A DNA stretch of 64,000 bases. Source: Carettochelys insculpta (taxonomy: Eukaryota > Chordata > Testudines > Carettochelyidae). Below the pieces are notes generated by a model that made no database searches, was not told where the DNA came from, and saw nothing but the letters and a program-made list of their open reading frames with translations. The DNA lies in assembly GCF_033958435.1 (NCBI RefSeq), contig NC_134138.1:31216598-31280597 (forward strand), written 5' to 3'. Numbering within the stretch: the stretch's first letter is position 1; the number at the start of each line of letters is the position of its first letter. A program made the position numbers and the translations under genes. Shown one piece after another: positions 57,835-64,000 of this stretch.

Positions 57835-58064
57835 CAGGGTTTCCCAAACTTTACATAGTTGGGACCTGTTTTTTTTGCAATATGTTTTTTGTGGCCCCAA
57901 AATATAAACACATATAAAAAATGAAAAATGAATAAATTTTCACTGTTTATTATTTATTCACAATAATAATAGTACATAGCGATAATTTGTAAATTTTCTA
58001 AGGACCAGTATTTTTTTTTCCAAGGACCAGTACTGGGCCACAGACTATACTTTGGGAAATCCTG
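57835..58064. mobile_element. Non-autonomous hAT element inserted in CR1 relic
   Basis: The left terminus CAGGGTTTCCCAAACTTTAC and right terminus CTTTGGGAAATCCTG are inverted. ATTTAGAT (57827-57834) and ATTGAGGT (58065-58072) are an 8-base target duplication matching at six positions. Removing the insert and one duplication restores continuous CR1 text across the junction. Length 230 bases. Confidence 0.88.
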
Positions 58065-58123
58065 ATTGAGGTAATGGCACGGAGAGTACACTTATAAAGT
58101 TTGCAGATGATACCAAACTGGGA

Positions 58124-58321
58124 GTGTTTGCAAGTGCTTTGGTGGGTGGGGTTACAATTCAAAATGACCTAGACAAATTGAAGAAAAAGCCTGAAGTCAA
58201 CAGGAGCAATTCAGTAGGGAAAAAATGCAAAGTACTCCACTTAGGAAGGAACAATCAGTGGAATACATATAAAATGACTGTCTGGGAAGGAGTACTGTGG
58301 AAAGGGATCCAAGCATTATAA
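58124..58321 (+). pseudogene. Decayed CR1 RT C-terminal fragment
   Basis: The frame reads KKCKVLHLGRNNQWNTYKM, matching [19 protein letters not shown] of the intact element. Stops follow, so it is non-functional. Confidence 0.75.
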
Positions 58322-58968
58322 TGATCACAAACTAAATATGAGTCAACAATATAACATTATTGCAAAAATAGCAAACATCATTCTGGGATGTATTAATAGG
58401 AATGTTGCAAGCAAGACATGGATTAACTCTCCTGCTGCATGATGCACTGATTAGGACTCTACTGGAGTAGTGTGTCCAGTTCTGGATACTACATATCAGG
58501 AAAGATGTGGACAAATTAGAAGTACTGAGAAGAGCAACAAAATGATTAAAAGTCTAGAAAACATGACCTGTGAGGGAAGGGTGAAAGAACTATGTTTAGT
58601 CTGGAAAACAGAAGACTGAGAAGGGATGTGATAATGGGTTTCAAGCATCTAACAGGTTTTCACAAGAAAACAGGAGAAAAATTATTCTCCATAACCTCAG
58701 TTGATAGGACAAGGAGCAATGGGCTTAAATTATAGCAAAGGAAGTTTAGGTTACAAATTAGGAAAAAACTGCCTGTCAGTATGGTTAAGCACTGGAATAA
58801 AGTACCTAGGGAGGCTGTGAAATCTCCATCCCTGGAGATTTTTAAGAGCAGGTTAGATAAATGCACTTTGGCAATGTTCTTAATTGGTGCTTGGTCTTGT
58901 CATGAGTGCAGGGGACTGGATTTGATGACCTCCTGAGGTCCCTTACAGTCCTTTGATTATATAGTTCT

Positions 58969-60309
58969 TTTGTTCCCCTTTTTTTCTTGTGTGATGACCT
59001 CACTTTCTTCTGTCGTCTGACCTCCTCCTCCTCCTTCATTCTGTATCTTTTAACTCCACCCCCTTTTACTTCTCTTTATCCTCTCATGCTCTTATTTCTC
59101 AGTTCTCTTTCCCACTGCCTCCTATCATTCCCTTCCATCAGCCTATTCCACCCATTCGTGGTCATAAGAAACTGAGGCGTTGGCTGGGAGCAGAGGCACG
59201 TGCAATGTACGGATTGCAGCATCTAGAATGGATGCCATATTCTATCATGCTGCTAGAAAGGTTCTGTTGCTAGCTGAATGACTTCCACGTGATGGGCTGC
59301 ACAGTGTTTTTATGAGGTGAACAGTAGATTATGATTAGGCGTGGTTCAGCAATACATTTTTTCAAGGTAGTGGGACTCTTTAATGATCTGCTTAGAACTA
59401 GTAATAAGCAGCCTTCCTGAATGAACCCTGATATAATTTCAGCTCTTACTGAGTCTAGTTTAACCTTTTTCGAGACTGACAGTGATTTATGCTGAACAAT
59501 GCTTCCTGATAGGTGTACAGAACTTTGCTACCACAAGGTTCAAATCTAATGTTGTATTTTATTGAGGATAAATTATTGCCACATGATGACTGTTGGACAG
59601 TTGTGAGTCCATTGCTAGCAGATGTGTCAACAGTGCAAAAACCATGCTTTAGCTGGCTCCTAGAGATGGCTTGGTTAGCCACCTCAGCAGAGAGGCAAAG
59701 GACTGTCAATAAGCTGTCATTCAACCTTCAGAGTGATCCCTTGTGATCTGTGCTCTACATATTCTGCATGCTGAGGTCTTGACTGTAAGTATGCTTCATA
59801 AGTGCTAAAAAACAAACAGACAAGAAAAACCCAGTCATCCCATATATTAAAAAGCTCTCCCTACAGTGAAATGTGAGTCCAAAAAAGTCCTGCCAAATTT
59901 TGCGTATCTGAAACTAAAAGCATTGGTTACTAAGCAAAATATATCACAAATGGACATTTTTAATGGCTGTCAGTGGCACAGAAAAAAAGACAGCAATAGC
60001 TGTATATCTCAGTTGTTTTGAAGGAAAAAAGCTAATGACAAGTGACCCCAGTATTTAAGACTGTAAGCTTAAAAAAAAGGCAAAAAAAAAAAAAGAAAGT
60101 TGACCCATTCAAAGTGAAATGTATTATACACATTTCAACAACTACCAATATTTAATTTGTCCACTTGTAGCAAGACTCCTCTTCTGAGCCACCAGCTGTC
60201 ATCCTTGTTGTCCCTCCTCTTTGTCAGCTGACTAAATTCTGCTAACAAGCAATGTGCTGCAAAAGCCCAGTGAAACTTGATAGTTGAGGAGTTTTGTTTT
60301 GAGATACAG
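58969..60309. other. Unassigned, no gene
   Basis: Pyrimidine-rich near 58970-59150. Short open frames at 59455-59746 overlap on both strands with no motif. Confidence 0.35.
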
Positions 60310-60470
60310 GTAGAACCTGGGCTCCACTGAAATCAGTGCGGAATCTCCATTGACTTTAGTGAGCCTGGGATTTCACAATTTTTCATCACTAAAGGCCTAT
60401 ACCAAAGCCCACTGAAATCAACAGTAATTCTTCCATTGACTTCACTAGACTTTGAATCAGACCCTTGTTT
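60310..60470. repeat. Dispersed repeat with repeated CATTGACTT(C/T)A(G/C)T motif
   Basis: TCCATTGACTTTAGTGAGCC and TCCATTGACTTCACTAGAC, each preceded by CACTGAAATCA, repeat at about 80-base spacing. This motif recurs in weaker form near 25060 and 6990 and is common in sauropsid genomes. Confidence 0.5.
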
Positions 60471-61354
60471 CTGGCTGAAAACCAGCTTCGTTTGCTGGTG
60501 ACCAGAAGTCATTTGGTATCTGTTTAGTGGCTAGGAAGACGAACTTACTGTCTCTAAACATGGTCTGTCCAGGTCCTTACTGAGGCCACAGCCTATCAGA
60601 TGATGTCAGCTAGTTAATTTATTCAGATATTTTCATGTTTAAAAAATCATCATGTATTTTTCCCATTGTTGGACAAGCTCTAGTGGAAGCACATTCACAG
60701 GGCACCGAGAAGAAGTTTGCTGTGCTGAAATACGTGCTATGTATATTCTGTGCTTAAATAGAAAACTAAAGAACAGCAGCAGTCCAGTACTAACTTGCCT
60801 TTATAAAAATAGAACTTTGGAAGAACTGTGCTAAATGTGTCATATACCTATACACAGATGATGCAACTTGCTCTGAGTGTGAGCAAAGCTGGCAAGTGTA
60901 AATTTACTGATCTTGTGCTTAACACAAGCTTTCAATATGCTACCTGTAAAGTTACATTTTAAAAACAAAAACAATTATACACAATTATATTTCTTTCAGC
61001 CTAGTGGAAAAACTTGTCTCTAGCAGCTATTTGCTTGACCAAAGATGCAAAAAGTAACTCAGGAAAAAGAAAGCAAAACTTATTGCAGCTTATTCTTAAG
61101 AGAAAAAAAAATCGTGTATGTGTTACTATAATGGAATGGCAGGGTTATACACACTGAAGGAAAGTATAAGTGTATGCGGTGTGTAATTCTGCTCAAACTC
61201 ATTCATGTATTTTGTAAGATGCTCCATAAGCAGCTGTATCAAATTAATACTCTAGTACACGATGCGACTCTCAGTAAAGCTTTTGTTTGGGCATGGTGGT
61301 GGGGAAGAAGATGTAAGATATAGATGACAAACAGTTCCAATATGGTTTGTATTA
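60471..61354. other. Unassigned, no gene
   Basis: Nothing recognised. Confidence 0.35.
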
Positions 61355-61475
61355 ACTACTATTATTATTTATTGGACATCAAAACATAATTAGTACTTTG
61401 CAAAACACAGAGGAAGACATGGCCTCTAACCTCAAGAGCTTACAGTGAAACAGAGAGGCAGCACAATTCGACAAA
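61355..61475 (-). repeat. Ancient dispersed repeat, minus copy
   Basis: ATTATTATTTATTGGACATC ... CTTTGCAAAACACAGAGG ... CTCAAGAGCTTACAGTG matches, inverted, the repeat at 29725 and 32595. Confidence 0.6.
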
Positions 61476-61519
61476 AAAAAACTGGCTGTGTATTACAATA
61501 TAGGTTTGTTTTGTTTTGT

Positions 61520-61735
61520 CAATGAATGGCAGTGGGGTTTAGAGATAGGAGCATGGGGCTATTTTACATCTCGACTGGTAATGCTGAGTAAATTATTTAA
61601 TCATCTGCCTCGATTTCCCCATTTGTAAAATGGGGATAATAACATGCAGCTAGCCTTCAGGAGAGTTGTGAGAGTTAGTTAGTTAATGCCTATGCAATAG
61701 TCTGAGTGCACATAGTGCTATACAATGTTAAATAT
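61520..61735 (+). repeat. MIR SINE, plus strand
   Basis: The MIR core and tail are clear: GATTTCCCCATTTGTAAAAT, GGGGATAATAACATGCAGC, GAGAGTTGTGAGAGTTAG and AGTTAATGCCTATGCAATAG. This is a diverged ancient copy. Confidence 0.85.
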
Positions 61736-62277
61736 GATCATTTTTGAGGTGAGAAGGATTGGTATATGCAGCATAGCTTTGTTACTGAGTGCAGCCATTC
61801 AGAAATTCATGAAATTTATCTTAATAATCATAAGACTGTACAAATATTTTTTGGAATTGTCTTTATTTGCTCTCTGGGTTGTGAATCTTCAGTGTTTGTT
61901 TTCAGGCTTTACTGTGCGACATGAAATGTTAGAGACTTTTTTTTTTAAATGAAAATTGTCACTCTTGTATAATCATTTGACTTCAGGAGTTGGTGCATTA
62001 ATAAAACCACACAATATTTTGAGAATTGGTAAAATTTGCATAGGAACGTTTCATTATGTGATAGATTAATGTTGATTGTCCTCACAGAAGTAGAAATGTG
62101 CATAAAGGGAGAGTTGATCCTTTGTTTACTGTGTACCGTAGTAGATATGGCACAAAACACATATTCCAAGAGTGGGAGCTCTTTTTTGACACAGCTTCCT
62201 ATATTAGGTGCTCGTATCACCCCCATTAATGTACTGTCTGAGCCCAATCACAGTCTTTAATGCATTCAAACGTGAGT
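61736..62277. other. Unassigned, no gene
   Basis: Short frames on both strands only. Confidence 0.35.
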
Positions 62278-62405
62278 GTAGATTCTGTGAGGTAGGGCAG
62301 TGCTATTATCCCCATTTTGCAGATGGAAAACTGAGGCAGAGCCTGGGTTAGCAACTACCTCAAAGTCAGCCAGTAATTCTGCGCTGTCACATGGTCTGCA
62401 GCGAA
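62278..62405 (-). repeat. MIR SINE fragment, minus strand
   Basis: TGTGAGGTAGGGCAGTGCTA, TTATCCCCATTTTGCAGATG and GGAAAACTGAGGCAGAGCC are the inverted MIR core. Confidence 0.82.
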
Positions 62406-62990
62406 ATGTAGGTTTTTCAAAGTCTTCAACTAGTGCCCTCACTAATGGACCATCCTTTTTGCAATTAAATTATATTTCATGAAAGCATTAACATGAAATA
62501 GAAAAAAAAGAAAAAAAAAAGCAACTCCCCATCAAATGGGGGAGAAATGTGCCCTGCATTTCAGGAAAGCTCAGAATGCTCTAAGGAAGTGAAGGCCAGA
62601 CAGAAACCATGCGTTGCATCCAGCACTGGAGCATTTGTACAGATTGGAAACTGATTGAAATGTCAGTGGTATTCTTCTTTGGTGGATTGTGACTTCAGAG
62701 CTGTGCCCAGAGCAAATGCTGAAGCCCTGTACAGGATTGATTAATCTCTTAAAACTGGTTGGCTTTCTGAGCTCATTCATTACTTTCCTGCTTTGTTAAC
62801 CCTTGAATATGTATAGTTACAGGAAGCAGTGCAGCGAAGGTGAAAGGAAACCCCGGTCTAATGCTTTCTTGTGGGTTCTGCTCATCCAGACTTCATGGTT
62901 ATTCAGTGCAGTTTTCCTGTATGAGCTGTCACAGTATGTTGACCTTTTGGCTAATCCTGATTTCTAAATTATTGAGAGCTTGTATTCCAA
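62406..62990. other. Unassigned, no gene
   Basis: Contains an A-rich stretch near 62500-62520. Nothing else recognised. Confidence 0.35.
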
Positions 62991-63335
62991 CAGGGGTGGC
63001 CAAACTTACTGACCCCTGCCCCAGCCACAACCAACCATCTGTAGAAGTTCCAGAGTCATGGTGCACCTGCCAATGCTCATAGCTTCAGCAGCAGTGAGGC
63101 ATCTGCCACAACTTCAGCTATGGAACCCCTGAGCTCTGGCTTGCAAGACTGAAAAGCCCTAATGACTTCCACCTCCTGCACTGCTGGGCAGAAGCCCATA
63201 ATGTACTACGAGGTAGAGGTCCTCCTTTCCTGTACATCTCCCACCCTGAAGTCTGGGAAATGGAGAACTGGGGCAGAAGGCAGTACTGTGAACCACACTT
63301 CAACTGTAAACCTGCCCCATGTGGCTCATGAGCCC
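62991..63335 (+). mobile_element. hAT-type element relic
   Basis: It begins CAGGGGTGGCCAAACTTACT, a typical hAT terminus. The right end is decayed (CATGTGGCTCATGAGCC near 63319). The interior is GC-rich, with no transposase. Confidence 0.6.
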
Positions 63336-63339
63336 CACG

Positions 63340-63485
63340 ACAGCTTGGCTATCCCAGTGATGCCAACAGCCCCAGGTCAGCAGCAGAAGGGATTGACCCT
63401 GCAACCTTAGGAGCTAAAGTGCTGTGTCCTACCACATGAGTTAAAGGCCAGCTGGCTTTCAGCCAAGGCTGTAGAGCAGTGACTT
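63340..63485 (-). repeat. tRNA-derived SINE, minus strand
   Basis: On minus it reads CTACAGCCTTGGCTGAAAGC, then ACTCATGTGGTAGGACACAG (A-box region) and AAGGTTGCAGGGTCAATCCC (B-box GGTCAATCC). The block CAGCCTT(G/A)GCTGA is shared with the dimer at 16925-17335. Confidence 0.72.
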
Positions 63486-64000
63486 CACTCTTCCTACTAT
63501 GTGGTCTCAGTGCCTCTGGGGTTACACCTGTATTGTAGCATTCACTCTCCAGGCCCTGCAAGAGGAAGAGACACGCTTTCACTTTGGCCAGTTCATGGTC
63601 TGCTGTGAGAATGCAAATAACACTGTTAAAAAAAAAAACACAACAGACTGGGAATATGGCCCTGGGAAGATTTACAGAGGCTGATTAACAGCTGTTTGCT
63701 TGTAAAGAGGATCACACATGTTAGCTGTCTGTGAAGGCCTACAAATGCGATTAAATACATGTACTTGAAACACAAATAAAAATTCTAGACCTCACTCACA
63801 CCCTTGCCCTGACAAGTCCAGGGGTAAAATGAAGGGGGGCTGTCTTTTGTTATCCTCTCCTGTGCTCTGCATAATGTGCAGAATCAAAATGTGCAGTTTT
63901 TCTTTTAAATATATGTACTTTTGGCAAGGGTGTAAAGTCCAAACAGGGCAAGTGCTGAGAATTATGAAATTTTGGGCAAGTGTACCACTTATATTGGGCT
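63486..64000. other. Unassigned window end
   Basis: No gene or repeat recognised. Confidence 0.3.

Larger units (their letters stand above)
57600..58968 (+). mobile_element. Old CR1-family LINE relic, 3' part, plus strand
   Basis: RT text in CR1 order: TTATTAAGGCTTTTCATACA (KAFHT), GGAATTCTGCAGGGATCAG (GILQGSV), TTTGCAGATGATACCAAACT (FADDTKL), AAATGCAAAGTACTCCACTT (KCKVLHL). It ends with the 3' tail GGACTGGATTTGATGACCTC and CTGAGGTCCCTTACAG. Stops interrupt it. A hAT element sits inside at 57835-58064. Confidence 0.88.

Noticed and set aside
58124..58321. A small host gene
   Set aside because: The residues match the CR1 RT C-terminus and the context is a CR1 relic.
63162..63410. Possible coding exon near the window end
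   Set aside because: It overlaps a hAT relic and an inverted tRNA-SINE.

Overview
This window is vertebrate nuclear DNA, most likely from a turtle (probably a cryptodire). Two signals point there: CR1 LINEs whose 3' ends carry the ACATAAGA-type octamer tail in the form common in turtle genomes, and tRNA-derived SINEs that end in a CR1-like tail (the tortoise Pol III/Cry-SINE architecture). There are also many short inverted-repeat DNA transposons and ancient MIR copies. I see no confident host protein-coding exon. The only intact reading frames of real length belong to a retrotransposon.

Layout. 0-9 kb is dense repeat: a recent 5'-truncated CR1, GC-rich degenerate hAT-like elements, MITEs and a Cry-SINE. 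9.3-15.1 kb holds two old plus-strand CR1 relics interrupted by nested inverted-repeat transposons, with a long nested palindrome between them. 15-18 kb is mostly unique, with a dimeric tRNA-SINE. 18.07-23.56 kb is a hAT-like element split by a nearly full-length CR1 (18829-23475, minus strand). That CR1 has an intact ORF1 (zinc-knuckle-like, coiled coil, SGNH esterase) and ORF2 (AP endonuclease plus reverse transcriptase). 24-30 kb is AT-rich with few repeats. 30.26-31.5 kb is GC-rich with CpGs and a good splice donor, and looks like the promoter and first, probably untranslated, exon of a plus-strand host gene I cannot name. 32-57 kb is AT-rich, repeat-poor and probably intronic, with scattered MITEs, fold-back elements, MIRs and two candidate cis-regulatory clusters at 36.3-37.5 kb. 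57.2-59 kb has a Tc1/mariner-type element and a CR1 relic with a hAT insertion. 60-63.5 kb has ancient SINE/LINE pieces.

Main observation. In the intact CR1, ORF1 ends with the codons TTA AAC TAA preceded by T. This places a canonical -1 slippery heptamer (U UUA AAC) in frame directly before the stop. The -1 frame from that point is open without a stop through all of ORF2, and ORF2 has no AUG upstream of its first endonuclease motif. Two-stem hairpin and G-rich structures follow. This predicts that ORF2 is made as an ORF1-ORF2 fusion by programmed -1 frameshifting.
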